The notes under the pieces are model-generated. The model saw only the letters and a program-made list of their open reading frames with translations, ran no database searches and was not told the origin of the DNA. A stretch of 64,000 bases of DNA from Lachnospiraceae bacterium (GTDB taxonomy: Bacteria; Bacillota; Clostridia; Lachnospirales; Lachnospiraceae), in assembly GCA_015057085.1 (NCBI GenBank), contig SVFB01000100.1, forward strand, positions 55,506 through 119,505, given 5' to 3'. Below, one piece after another: positions 29,092 to 39,100 of this stretch; the first letter of the stretch is position 1; each line of letters starts with the position of its first letter. The position numbers and the translations under genes were made by a program.

Positions 29092-31515
29092 CTATCTTTT
29101 TTTTAGTTTTTTATCTTTCTGCAATATCCATTCATTCAAAGAATCAGCAGCCAAAGATAAATATCTGAGTATCGGTTCTGTCATAACAGCAAAGACAAAG
29201 GTCAACATCGCACACTGCTTTGTAATTGCGGTAATGGAGAAGAAATCACTCATAAAGAACATTCCATATAAGAATCCTAGAATTACCACCACCATCATCG
29301 TGATATGAATCCAGTTCATCGGCTTGGAAATCTTATAAAGAATCATGAATCCAACGATTCCAAGCAATACGGTGCATGATGTGGAAAGACATTCCAAATC
29401 CACATCAAATTCTCTGCAGAACAATACCAAACCGCTGACAACCAAAAAGTCTGTCACACCAGCCGGTAAAGCCTTTAAGAACACATTGGTCAGGAAGTGA
29501 CCTCTGATTGAATTCTTATTCGGTTCCAAAGAAAGCACAAAGGATGGCGCTCCAATGGTAAACATACTAATCAATGAAATCTGTGTCGGTTCCAACGGAT
29601 AATCCAATAATAAAAGTACAGAGAAAATTGCAAGCAACATTGAAAAAATATTTTTGACCACATAAAGACTTGCTGTTCTCTCAATATTGTTGACTACACG
29701 ACGTCCTTCCATTACAACAGAAGGCATCTTCGCAAAATCAGAATCCAGAAGAACCAATTGAGCCACATTGGATGCCGCTTCGCTTCCTGAAGCCATAGCA
29801 ATACTACAGTCGGCTTCTTTTAAAGCAAGGATGTCATTGACCCCGTCTCCGGTCATCGCAACCGTATGTTTCTTGGCCTTTAATGCAAGTACCAATGCTT
29901 TTTTCTGGCTTGGTGTCACGCGCCCAAATACGGTATAACGGTCTACCGCCTGGAGGATATCATCATTGGATTTTAATGTAGAAGCATCAACATAACGCTC
30001 CGCATTTGCAATTCCGGCCTCTTTCGCAATCACAGAAACGGTAAGTGGATTGTCTCCGGAAATTACTTTAATTTCAACATCTCGCTCCGCAAAATAAGTA
30101 AATGTATCTTTTGCTCCGGAACGAATCGGATTAGATAGCATAACGATACCAAGTGGCTTTACCTTACCCGTTAATTTCTTGCCATCCAATTCTCCTTTAT
30201 ATTCACCAAAGACAAGGACACGAAATCCTTGCTTCGAAAATTCTTCAATTTGACCTGATATTAATTTTAAATCCTCTCGCATCACAAACTCAGGCGCACC
30301 GATGACATAAGTTGCATCAGCAAAAGCAACACCTGAATATTTTGTTTCTGACGAAAACGTAGAAATATTGGTTGCACGTTTCCCGGATGTTGATTGGAAT
30401 GATGCCTGTAATGCTCTCATTGTCTCATTATCAGTCGGCAAAGCAGCTGCGAAATCCGATAATTTCGTCTTTAAATCTGCTTTCACCATTTCCTCATCAC
30501 CATCGCCTAACAGACATGGTTCAAATCCGTAAACCTGCATTCCCGGCTCAGTAATGGTACCGGTTTTATCAACACATAACACATCTACACGCGCAAGGGT
30601 TTCGATGCATTTCATATCATGTATCATTACCTCACGCTTTGCCAAACGCATTGCAGATAATGCCATTGCCACAGAAGCCAACAGATATAAACCTTCCGGA
30701 ATCATACCGATTACGGCGGCTACCATAGAGACAATGGAATCTTCAAAACTCACCTCATTGATAAAATAAGACTGAACAAACAAAGCAACGCCAATTGGAA
30801 TAATCAAAATTCCCATTACAAGAATCAAGCGGTTCAGGGCTCGAATCATTTCTGATTGCTCTCCCTTTTTTGACTTCGTTGCCTGTATTGTGAGCTTAGA
30901 CATATAAGAATCCGCTCCGACTTTTTCGAGTCGACAGTAAGCTTTTCCGGATACCACAAAACTTCCCGACATTAATTCGTCGCCGGGATTTTTGATAATC
31001 TCATCACTCTCACCGGTCAAAAGGGATTCATTCACGGAAATGGTTCCCTCAACCACAATTGCATCCGCCGGAATCTGCGCACCGGCCTCTAAAAGAATGA
31101 TATCATCCAATACCAGTTTTTCCGCATCAACGGTATAGATATTCCCTTCTCGTACCACATTTGTATGCGGTGCATGTGTCATTGCCAATCTGTCCAAGAC
31201 TTTTTTGGAACGCAACTCCTGTACGATACCAATCAGTGTATTAGCAATAATCACCCCTAAAAAAAGCATATTTTTATACGCTTGCACAATTGCCAACAAA
31301 ACACCAAGTATCAAAAATACAGCATTAAAATATGTACAAACATTGCTTACTACAATATCCTTCGCAGATTTTGTAGCGGATTCCACCTTTTTATTATATG
31401 CATTTGCGTGAAAACGAGCCTTAACCTGTTCCTGGTTAAGGCCCTGATAAGGATGAGGATTCACGCGCTCAATATTTATTTGACGTGTTACTTGATTCTT
31501 TGTGGACTCGTCCAT
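29092..31515 (-). CDS. P-type cation-transporting ATPase (CtpE-like)
   Basis: The 807-residue product has all P-type ATPase motifs: actuator 'SLLTGESDEII', phosphorylation site 'VLCVDKTGTIT', hinge 'VAMTGDGVNDILALKEADCSIAM', and about ten membrane helices. The M4 motif 'GMIPEGLYLLASVAMALS' and the absence of N-terminal heavy-metal domains place it with P2-like/CtpE-type ATPases, which in mycobacteria take up calcium; the substrate here is uncertain. GAGGTG precedes the start and the gap to nfnB is 28 bases, so it is probably the last gene of the GTPase-nfnAB operon. Confidence 0.85.
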   Translation of the reverse strand: MDESTKNQVTRQINIERVNPHPYQGLNQEQVKARFHANAYNKKVESATKSAKDIVVSNVCTYFNAVFLILGVLLAIVQAYKNMLFLGVIIANTLIGIVQELRSKKVLDRLAMTHAPHTNVVREGNIYTVDAEKLVLDDIILLEAGAQIPADAIVVEGTISVNESLLTGESDEIIKNPGDELMSGSFVVSGKAYCRLEKVGADSYMSKLTIQATKSKKGEQSEMIRALNRLILVMGILIIPIGVALFVQSYFINEVSFEDSIVSMVAAVIGMIPEGLYLLASVAMALSAMRLAKREVMIHDMKCIETLARVDVLCVDKTGTITEPGMQVYGFEPCLLGDGDEEMVKADLKTKLSDFAAALPTDNETMRALQASFQSTSGKRATNISTFSSETKYSGVAFADATYVIGAPEFVMREDLKLISGQIEEFSKQGFRVLVFGEYKGELDGKKLTGKVKPLGIVMLSNPIRSGAKDTFTYFAERDVEIKVISGDNPLTVSVIAKEAGIANAERYVDASTLKSNDDILQAVDRYTVFGRVTPSQKKALVLALKAKKHTVAMTGDGVNDILALKEADCSIAMASGSEAASNVAQLVLLDSDFAKMPSVVMEGRRVVNNIERTASLYVVKNIFSMLLAIFSVLLLLDYPLEPTQISLISMFTIGAPSFVLSLEPNKNSIRGHFLTNVFLKALPAGVTDFLVVSGLVLFCREFDVDLECLSTSCTVLLGIVGFMILYKISKPMNWIHITMMVVVILGFLYGMFFMSDFFSITAITKQCAMLTFVFAVMTEPILRYLSLAADSLNEWILQKDKKLKKR

Positions 31516-31543
31516 AAATATTCACACCTCATAACTTTTTCTT

Positions 31544-32935
31544 TTACTTTGCTGACAATAATTCGTCAATTCCCTTTGCAGCAGCTTTTCCTGCGCCCAT
31601 TGCAAGAATAACAGTTGCAGCACCTGTTACGGCATCACCGCCTGCAAATACTGCGGCTTTAGAGGTTGCACCATTTTCATCGTCTGCAACGATACACTTT
31701 CTGCGATTGATTTCAAGTCCCGGTGTGGTTGAAGAAATCAATGGGTTTGGTGAAGTACCAAGAGACATGATTACGGTATCACATTCGATTTCGTATTCAG
31801 ATCCCGGAATCTCAATAGGACTTCTTCTTCCTGATTCATCCGGCTCGCCAAGCTCCATCTTAATAATGCGAATACCCTTTACCCAACCGTTTTCATCCAC
31901 AAGGATTTCTGTTGGATTCTGAAGAAGATCAAAGATAACGCCTTCTTCTTTTGCATGATGTACTTCTTCAGCTCTTGCAGGAAGCTCCTCCTCGCTACGA
32001 CGATAAACAATATGTGTTTCTGCGCCAAGACGAAGTGCGGTTCTTGCAGCATCCATTGCAACATTACCACCGCCGACAACAACAACTTTCTTGCCTCTTG
32101 AGATTGGAGTTTCATATCCTTCTTTGAAAGCCTTCATCAAGTTGTTTCTTGTTAAAAACTCGTTTGCAGAGAATACTCCGTTTGCCTGTTCACCAGGAAT
32201 ATTCATAAATCTAGGAAGACCGGCTCCGGATCCGATAAATACTGCATCAAATCCTTCCTGTGCCATCAATTCATCAATCTTTGTTGACTTACCAATTACC
32301 ACATTGGTCTCGATCTTAACACCAAGAGATTTCACATTTTCAACTTCTGCTGCCACGACCTTATCCTTTGGAAGACGGAATTCAGGGATTCCGTAAGAAA
32401 GAACACCTCCGGCCTGATGCAACGCTTCAAAAATAGTGACATCATATCCAAGTTTTGCCAAATCTCCGGCACAAGTTAAACCTGCAGGACCGGATCCAAT
32501 CACAGCAACTTTCTTACCGTTTAATTTTTCTGCTTTCTTTGGCTTAATTCCATTCTCTCTTGCTTTATCAGCAACAAATCTCTCAAGCTTACCAATGGAT
32601 ACAGGATCTCCCTTAAATCCACGAATACATTTTCCTTCGCACTGTGATTCCTGAGGACAAACACGACCGCAGACTGCAGGAAGTGCTGATGATTCAGAAA
32701 TAATCTGATATGCCTCATCGAATTTTCCGTCCTTTACCTTCTCGATAAATCCAGGAATATTAATTGAAACAGGGCAACCTTTTACACACTGTGCATTTTT
32801 GCAATTTAAACAACGGGTTGCTTCTGCCATCGCCTCTTCTTCATTATAACCAAGGCATACTTCTTCAAAGTTTGTGGCACGGACCTTAGGATCTTGCTCG
32901 CGAACCGGCACACGTACTAATACATTCACTTCCAT
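31544..32935 (-). CDS. nfnB: NfnB-like NADPH-binding large subunit (glutamate synthase small-chain family)
   Basis: The 463-residue product has an N-terminal domain with two sets of cluster cysteines (CLNCKNAQCVKGCP and CGRVCPQESQCEGKC) and two dinucleotide folds ('VAVIGSGPAGLTCAGDLAKLGY', 'VVVVGGGNVAMDAARTALRLG'). Such proteins are often annotated as glutamate synthase small chain; next to an FNR-like subunit with a [2Fe-2S] cluster it fits NfnB of the electron-bifurcating NADH-dependent ferredoxin:NADP oxidoreductase. Its ATG overlaps the nfnA stop as TAATG. No glutamate synthase large subunit is present, which supports the Nfn reading. Confidence 0.85.
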   Translation of the reverse strand: MEVNVLVRVPVREQDPKVRATNFEEVCLGYNEEEAMAEATRCLNCKNAQCVKGCPVSINIPGFIEKVKDGKFDEAYQIISESSALPAVCGRVCPQESQCEGKCIRGFKGDPVSIGKLERFVADKARENGIKPKKAEKLNGKKVAVIGSGPAGLTCAGDLAKLGYDVTIFEALHQAGGVLSYGIPEFRLPKDKVVAAEVENVKSLGVKIETNVVIGKSTKIDELMAQEGFDAVFIGSGAGLPRFMNIPGEQANGVFSANEFLTRNNLMKAFKEGYETPISRGKKVVVVGGGNVAMDAARTALRLGAETHIVYRRSEEELPARAEEVHHAKEEGVIFDLLQNPTEILVDENGWVKGIRIIKMELGEPDESGRRSPIEIPGSEYEIECDTVIMSLGTSPNPLISSTTPGLEINRRKCIVADDENGATSKAAVFAGGDAVTGAATVILAMGAGKAAAKGIDELLSAK

Positions 32936-33825
32936 TATTTGTCACCTCCACAATGTCCGCATCCGCCATGATGGGTATCGCCTTCTTCATATGCAAGTTT
33001 TGCACGACCTTCCTCAGTCTTGTACTGAGCCATTCTCGCCATTGCCTGAGCAAAATCAACCTGATGACCATCAAATTCCGGTCCGTCAACACATGCAAAT
33101 TTTACTTCTCCGCCTACCATCAATCGACAAGCACCGCACATTCCGGTACCATCAACCATAATAGGGTTCATAGAAACAATTGTTGGTATCTCTAACTTCT
33201 TTGTCAATTCACAAACGAATTTCATCATAATCATAGGTCCGATTGATACGCACTGATCATATCTTACCCCCTCATCATAGAGCGCCTGTAATTGATTACA
33301 TCCATTTCCATGGAATCCATAAGAACCATCATCTGTTGTAACATAAAGATTTTTTGCTACAGACTTCATCTCTTCTTCATAGAAAATCAGATCTTTGCTG
33401 CGATATCCGATGATGACATCAGCTTCAACCCCATGCTCATGCAACCATTTTACCTGCGGATATACAGGTGCAGTACCAAGTCCTCCACCGATGAATACAA
33501 TCTTCTTTTTCTTTGTCTCTTCCAAATTTTCTTCAAGACAAAGCTCTGAAGGACATCCAAGCGGTCCTACAAAATCAGCCAATGCTTCACCCTGATTTAG
33601 GGACATCATATGCTGTGTTCCTGCGCCAATGGTCTGAACCACGATGGTAACAGTACCCTTTTCGCGGTTGTAATCGCAGATGGTAAGCGGAATTCTCTCG
33701 CCATACTCATCCGTTTTTGCAATAATGAACTGACCAGGTAAGCAGTGCTTTGCGACACGCGGTGCTTCTACTTCCATCAGAACAATATTGCTTTGCAGCA
33801 TCTCTTTTCTGACAATCTGATACAT
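32935..33825 (-). CDS. nfnA: NfnA-like FNR-family subunit with [2Fe-2S] site
   Basis: The 296-residue product has an FAD domain ('GERIPLTICDYNREKGTVTIVVQTIGAGT'), an NAD domain ('KKIVFIGGGLGTAPVYPQVKWLH') and a C-terminal cysteine cluster 'GTGMCGACRLMVGGEVKFACVDGPEFDGHQVDF' that holds a [2Fe-2S] centre in NfnA, SudB and PyrK relatives. It ends in a short Cys/His tail (HHGGCGHCGG). Together with nfnB it would exchange electrons between NADH, reduced ferredoxin and NADP. A dihydroorotate dehydrogenase partner is absent nearby, so PyrK is less likely. AGGAGG precedes the start. Confidence 0.85.
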   Translation of the reverse strand: MYQIVRKEMLQSNIVLMEVEAPRVAKHCLPGQFIIAKTDEYGERIPLTICDYNREKGTVTIVVQTIGAGTQHMMSLNQGEALADFVGPLGCPSELCLEENLEETKKKKIVFIGGGLGTAPVYPQVKWLHEHGVEADVIIGYRSKDLIFYEEEMKSVAKNLYVTTDDGSYGFHGNGCNQLQALYDEGVRYDQCVSIGPMIMMKFVCELTKKLEIPTIVSMNPIMVDGTGMCGACRLMVGGEVKFACVDGPEFDGHQVDFAQAMARMAQYKTEEGRAKLAYEEGDTHHGGCGHCGGDK

Positions 33826-33858
33826 AATTTCCTCCTAGTGTTTTATCCTCTCTTAATC

Positions 33859-34803
33859 TTATGAGAAATATACCAATTCATCCTCCGGCTTTTCCGCAGG
33901 TTTGATATCAATTGGGTAAAGTACAGGGCCTTTCCCCTTGTACTCTCTTGCGAATTCCACACGAATCTCTCCGGTGAAATCAATCCAGCTTCTGTGTTCC
34001 AATTCCTCTTCTTTATCATATTTGCACTTAAATCCAAGGAACTGAACATCTTCGATACAACAAGTCATCACAAATCGTCCCGGAACAAAGAAGCCTTTCT
34101 TTAAGCTTTCCGGATTATATACAAGTGCTCTGAACCGAATCTTCTTGCGATCGTATTTTTTATAATTTTCCATACAATCCATATACCAAATGGCATAATC
34201 AGCATCCGATAAATCAATAACATCCGCATCCAAATCAAATGGAAGTTCTTCCGGACGTTCATCAATTGTACCATCTTTGCGCTCATATACTACCTGTGTT
34301 TTTCGATTGATATTTTTAATCATGCGGCGAAGATGACCTCTGTCTGTATCATCATCAGTACGATTAAAAATGACAACATCAGCCGCAAAGACCTGATCCT
34401 GCATCATTGCACGCATATTGTTCAAATACATATCAAATGTAGTTGAATCAATCGTTGCCAGAGATTGTACAATCACCCAATCCTCAGGTAATTCGTTGTC
34501 TACAATCTTATCAATCGGCCATGTACCATTATATTCGATAAATACAATTTCAGGTTTATATTGCTCATTGATTTCTTTTAATTTATCCAAATTAAAATCA
34601 GCTTCAGATTCGATTTCTACAAGCTTTAAATTCTTTTTAGCAAGTTCCGCTTCATCAAATTCAACTTCGCCATCTTCGCACATCAAGACGATTCCCGGTG
34701 CACCTTCGCCGAAATCATTTTCAAACAAAGTTTCTTTGATCAAACTGGTCTTACCGCTATCCATGAATCCGGTAAATAAATATACTGGAATTTCTTGTGC
34801 CAT
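33859..34803 (-). CDS. Divergent CobW/G3E-family GTPase
   Basis: A 314-residue P-loop protein with 'FTGFMDSGKTSLI' (Walker A), 'IVFIEYNGTWPIDKI' in the Walker B/G3 position ('EYNGTW' instead of the usual 'ETSGLADP') and 'VIFNRTDDD' as G4. The CxCC metal motif that follows switch I in most G3E GTPases is absent, so it probably does not handle metal in the ordinary way. The C-terminal half resembles the CobW C-terminal domain only loosely (RFVMTCCIEDVQFLGFKC). It lies 25 bases downstream of the His-rich G3E GTPase and just before nfnAB; it may assist metal insertion or maturation of a partner. Function unknown. Confidence 0.75.
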   Translation of the reverse strand: MAQEIPVYLFTGFMDSGKTSLIKETLFENDFGEGAPGIVLMCEDGEVEFDEAELAKKNLKLVEIESEADFNLDKLKEINEQYKPEIVFIEYNGTWPIDKIVDNELPEDWVIVQSLATIDSTTFDMYLNNMRAMMQDQVFAADVVIFNRTDDDTDRGHLRRMIKNINRKTQVVYERKDGTIDERPEELPFDLDADVIDLSDADYAIWYMDCMENYKKYDRKKIRFRALVYNPESLKKGFFVPGRFVMTCCIEDVQFLGFKCKYDKEEELEHRSWIDFTGEIRVEFAREYKGKGPVLYPIDIKPAEKPEDELVYFS

Positions 34804-34828
34804 AATATACCTCTAACTTCGAATAATT

Positions 34829-35983
34829 TTATGCTAACCCGAACAATTCTTCTAATTCATGTTCGTGAATGTCGGTTCCGATTACAACAATACGTCCAGT
34901 GTAATCCGGCTCGCCTTCGCGCAATTCATACTCTCCCGGAACCATATCAAAGTAAATCCAACCGCCGTTTACATCTTCTACCATTCCCTTTGCACGGAGA
35001 ATATTATCATCCTCAACAAATTTCTTTAAGATTTCTTCAATCTTAGCCTTTTCGAATTTATGAGGAGTCTCCTTGCCCCAGCTTGTAAAGATATCATCTG
35101 CATGATGGTGATGATGATGCTCGTGGTCATGGCAACCGCAGGTGCAGTGTTCTCCATGTTCATGCTCGTGATCATGCTCATGTTCGTGATCATGCTCGTG
35201 ATCGTGGTCATGCTCGTGGTCATGGTCATGTTCATGCTCGTGGTCGTGATCATGGTCGTGGTCATGATGATGCTCGTGATCGTGATCATGCTCGTGATCA
35301 TGCTCGTGATCATGATGATGCTCATGTTCATGCTCTGCCTCTTCCTTCGCATGAGCTGCTTCCGCAAGTGTCTTTAATTCTAAATTGTCTCTTCCTTCGA
35401 TTACTTTTAAAATCTGCTCGCCGTTTATGCTGTTCCAATCTGTTGTGATTACAGCAGCCTTTGGATTTAAGTTTTGAATTTCTTTTGTACAAAATTCAAG
35501 CTGTTCAGAAGTTGCATTCTGGCTTCTGCTTAATACAACCGTTGAAGCATATTCAATCTGGTTATTAAAGAATTCACCAAATGCCTTCATCTGCTTTCTT
35601 GCTTTTAATGCATTCACAATGGTTACAAGTGCATTTAATTTTACATCTAATTCCTTTTCGATATTGATTACACTTGTCATAACATCAGAAAGCTTGCCGA
35701 CTCCCGATGGCTCAATCAGGATACGATCCGGGTGATATTTTGTAATTACCTCGCGTAAATTAGTTGCGAAATCGCCAACCAATGTGCAGCAAATGCAACC
35801 TGAATTCATTTCTGTAATCTGAATTCCTGCATCCTTTAAGAATCCTCCGTCGATGCCGACTTCACCGAATTCGTTCTCAATCAATACAATCTGCTCGCCC
35901 TTGTATCCTTCTTCAATCATCTTCTTAATAAAAGTGGTCTTTCCGGCTCCAAGGAAACCTGAAATAATATCAATCTTTGTCAT
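34829..35983 (-). CDS. G3E GTPase metallochaperone with very long His-rich linker
   Basis: The start at 35983 (MTKIDIISGFLGAGKTTFIKK) follows AGGAGGA; six earlier codons are unsupported. The 384-residue product has a Walker A, the CxCC motif 'GCICCTL' (63-66) and 'RILIEPSGVGKLSDV'. The usual NKxD specificity loop reads LSRSQ. Residues 218-294 are almost only His, Asp and Glu, with about 41 His, and include 'CTCGC'. The C-terminal CobW domain follows (HEHELEELFGLA). COG0523 proteins of this shape store or deliver zinc, nickel or cobalt; which one cannot be read from sequence. First gene of an operon with a second GTPase, nfnAB and the P-type ATPase. Confidence 0.88.
   Translation of the reverse strand: MTKIDIISGFLGAGKTTFIKKMIEEGYKGEQIVLIENEFGEVGIDGGFLKDAGIQITEMNSGCICCTLVGDFATNLREVITKYHPDRILIEPSGVGKLSDVMTSVINIEKELDVKLNALVTIVNALKARKQMKAFGEFFNNQIEYASTVVLSRSQNATSEQLEFCTKEIQNLNPKAAVITTDWNSINGEQILKVIEGRDNLELKTLAEAAHAKEEAEHEHEHHHDHEHDHEHDHDHEHHHDHDHDHDHEHEHDHDHEHDHDHEHDHEHEHDHEHEHGEHCTCGCHDHEHHHHHHADDIFTSWGKETPHKFEKAKIEEILKKFVEDDNILRAKGMVEDVNGGWIYFDMVPGEYELREGEPDYTGRIVVIGTDIHEHELEELFGLA
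35113..35343 (-). repeat. In-frame CAT/GAX repeat encoding the His-Asp-Glu tract
   Basis: Runs of six-base units of the type CATGAT/CACGAG on the coding strand make up nearly all of this segment. Such a run is prone to length change by slippage. Confidence 0.85.
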
Positions 35984-36034
35984 TTTATCTTCCTCCTTCA
36001 TATCAGGATTATTTATACTTTAACTAACTTATTT

Positions 36035-36063
36035 ATTTTACTCGTAAATATGCATAAATGCAA
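36035..36063 (-). promoter_or_regulatory. Promoter of the GTPase-nfnAB-ATPase operon, with palindrome
   Basis: Minus-strand TTGCAT (36058-36063), 17-base spacer, TAAAAT (36035-36040). A perfect TGCAT-AA-ATGCA palindrome (36051-36062) overlaps the -35 and part of the spacer, where a repressor would block RNA polymerase. Confidence 0.65.
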
Positions 36064-36115
36064 ATAAATCGCCAAATAAATACACAAAAATACAATTCAT
36101 GCATTTTATCATGAT

Positions 36116-39100
36116 TTATTCCACAGACTTAAGAGACTCTGCCATATCGATTGCTTTAATCTTTCTCCGCAAAATCAAGTCTGTCACAATCGTAAAAATC
36201 AACACCAATATCACCGCAATCAAATAGCTAACCGGTTTAATGACATACTTAAAACTAACCATTTCAACCTGAATCTGAGCCATTACAAACCGGTGGAATA
36301 CCACACCCAAAGGCAATCCAAACACAATTCCAATCAACGACAAGATTAAATTCTCGCGAAAAACATAAGCACCGGTTTCGTTTTGATGGAATCCCAGCAC
36401 TTTAATCGTTGCAATCTCACGCTGCCTCTCAGAAATGTTTATATTGCCAAGATTAAATAAAACCACAAAGGCCAATGCTGCCGCGCTGATGATGACAAGT
36501 GCTACCACATAATTTAAACTTTTCATCATCTTTGCAATCATTGCTCTAAAGGTCTCGATGACAGTTACAGAAGCCACTCCGTGCAATTTCGAAATCGAAG
36601 CGCCGATTTGTGCATCCTCTTTTGTTTCATCTAATTTGATATAAACCATCTGTGGCTCATAGGCGCCAAATACTTTCTCATAGTTGTCGGCTGTCATATA
36701 GAGATAATTGTAAACATAATTATCTACCACGCCTACGATTTTCACTTTAACCCGCTCTGTATCGGAAACGGAAACAGAAACCTCATCTCCGATTTTAATT
36801 CCGGCAAGCTTGCACATTTTTTCTGTGATAATCGCCGTATTCTCCTCTGTTGGAATTGAAACCTGTTTCCCATTTCTGCTTAAACTGATAAAATCCTTTA
36901 GTTTTGTATCATCGGAGGCAATTACATAAACCGACTTGGTGGCATCTTCTCCTGTGATATCAACCGATTTTTGCACCGCAGAAACCATTTGTGAAAAAGA
37001 ATCCCCACAGGCACTTTCGATTTTATCCAGCAATTTTGCATCCACCTCATCTGAAGTTTGAACAGAAAGATCATATTGCATGATATCATCATATTGATAA
37101 TCACAAATATCAGATACAGAATCATGAATTCCAAAACCGGTCACAATCAAACCTGTACAGCCGGCGATGCCCAGGATCATCATGATCATACGCTTCTTAA
37201 ATCGAAAGATATTGCGCAAGGTCACCTTATGAAGAAACTTTAATCGCTTCCAGATAAATCCTATATATTCCAGAAGAATTCTCTTTCCGGCAGGCGGTGC
37301 CACCGGTCGAATCAATTCCGCCGGCATTTCCTTTAGCACGTGTCGCAGGTTTAAAATCGTCACTCCTACAGAACAAAGCAGTGACAATATCAAACATAAT
37401 GCAAACAGCCACGCAGAATAGATCACTGCAGTTCCCGGAATCTTGTAAAGCATTTTGTATGCAATCCAGATAACTTGCGGGAATAAATATCCCAGACCCA
37501 GATATCCTATGATACAACCGATGATTGCTGCACTTCCGGAATAGCAAATATACTTAAAATAAATTGCACCCTTCTGATAGCCAAGTGCGCGCAACGTACC
37601 AATGTCCGTTCGATCATCGTCAATCATTCGTGTCATGGTGGTTGAACATACCAAAGCAGCAATCAAAAAGAAAAAGATTGGAAGTACTGTGGCAATTTTG
37701 TTGACAATGGAAGCATCATTTTGATAGGTCGAGTATCCGGTGTTGTAATTTCGGTCCATCACAAATACAGATGGTTCCTCTAACTCTTCGAGTTCTTCCC
37801 ATCCTTCATCAATTTCTGCCTGCGCATCCTCAATATCTTTTTTGTAATCCGCAAGTCCATCCTCATATTCAGCCATTCCAGCTTCATACTTTGCAAGTCC
37901 ATCTTCGTATTCAATTTGGGATGCCTTCAAGTCTTTAAGACCGGATTCATAGGCATCAAGTCCTTCATAATACTCTTTGATTCCGCTTTCGAACGTATCT
38001 AATTCGCTTTTGGTTTTATCTAACTGTTTTTGTGTTGCTGTTATCGTAGCATTTAATGAAGCAAGATTTGTCTCATAACTTTTCAGGCCTTTCTGATATT
38101 GCACCATTCCGGCTTCGTAGGTTTGAATCTGCTCTTCTGTTGCATATCCACTATCTATTAACGCCTTTAACTGATCCAATTGACTCTTGCTTTGCTGCAA
38201 ATTTGAGTAGGCTTCATCCAATTCTTCCTGTGCCGCTTTTGTCTGCGCTTTAAATTCTTTTGTTGCATTTTTTAAAGAAGTTCTGGCAGTCTCCAGCGCC
38301 TGTTCCCAGGAATTCGCATCTTCATCCATCTTTGCAGCAGCCTGGTCCAATGATTGCTTTGATTGCTCTAAGACTTCTTTGGAATCAGCAAGTTGTTTCT
38401 CGCCTTCGGCAATTTGTATGTTTGCATCGTCCAATGTTGCCTTTGCATCATCCAATTTGCGCTTCGCATCATCTAGTTTTTGCTTTGCATCCGCCGATTC
38501 CCGATCCAAGGTCTCCTGGGCCTCAATCAATGATTCTTTTCCATCGTTGTACAATTTTTGGAATCTGGAATCTGTAGAAACAAGCGCCGCATTCTCTGCC
38601 AAATCGGACAATTCTGTAATGGCATCCTCATATTCATCGGAATATAATTCATATTGCTTTGAGATGGTGAGATAAATTTCTGTATCGTATTCCGAATCAA
38701 AACCACTTCGCGGAATAAACAAATATCCGGATAGCGTTCCATCTCCGATATCTGTATTTCCTGCTTCCATACTCATATACAAGGAAGAATAGCAGCTTCC
38801 TACAATCGTATATTCCCGAAACGCAAACAAGGAGAGGGTATCTTCCTGATTATCATCTGCCAAAACAATGGTATCTCCAATCTGATATCCACTCATATTT
38901 GTGGCGTCAATCAGACATTCCGATCCTTTCTCCGGCATTCTTCCATCCGCAAGTTCCACCGTATTGATATGGTCCAAAAGCATATGCGCACGCATCGCGA
39001 TTGAATCCTCTAAGCGATTGACAAGCACATCTGCCGTCACAGAACTTTCTACTGTTTCCACTCCATCTACTGCAGAAACTGCCTTTACATCATCCTCATC

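Noticed and set aside
31544..32935. Glutamate synthase small subunit
   Set aside because: No large subunit is nearby, and the overlap with an FNR-like [2Fe-2S] subunit gene fits NfnB better.
35095..35345. CRISPR-like or satellite repeat
   Set aside because: The repeat is an in-frame His-codon run inside the GTPase gene, with no spacers.
35060..35377. Plus-strand frame rich in Met/Val opposite the His-rich tract
   Set aside because: It is the complement of a CAT/GAX repeat, lacks a ribosome-binding site and has the composition expected of a shadow.
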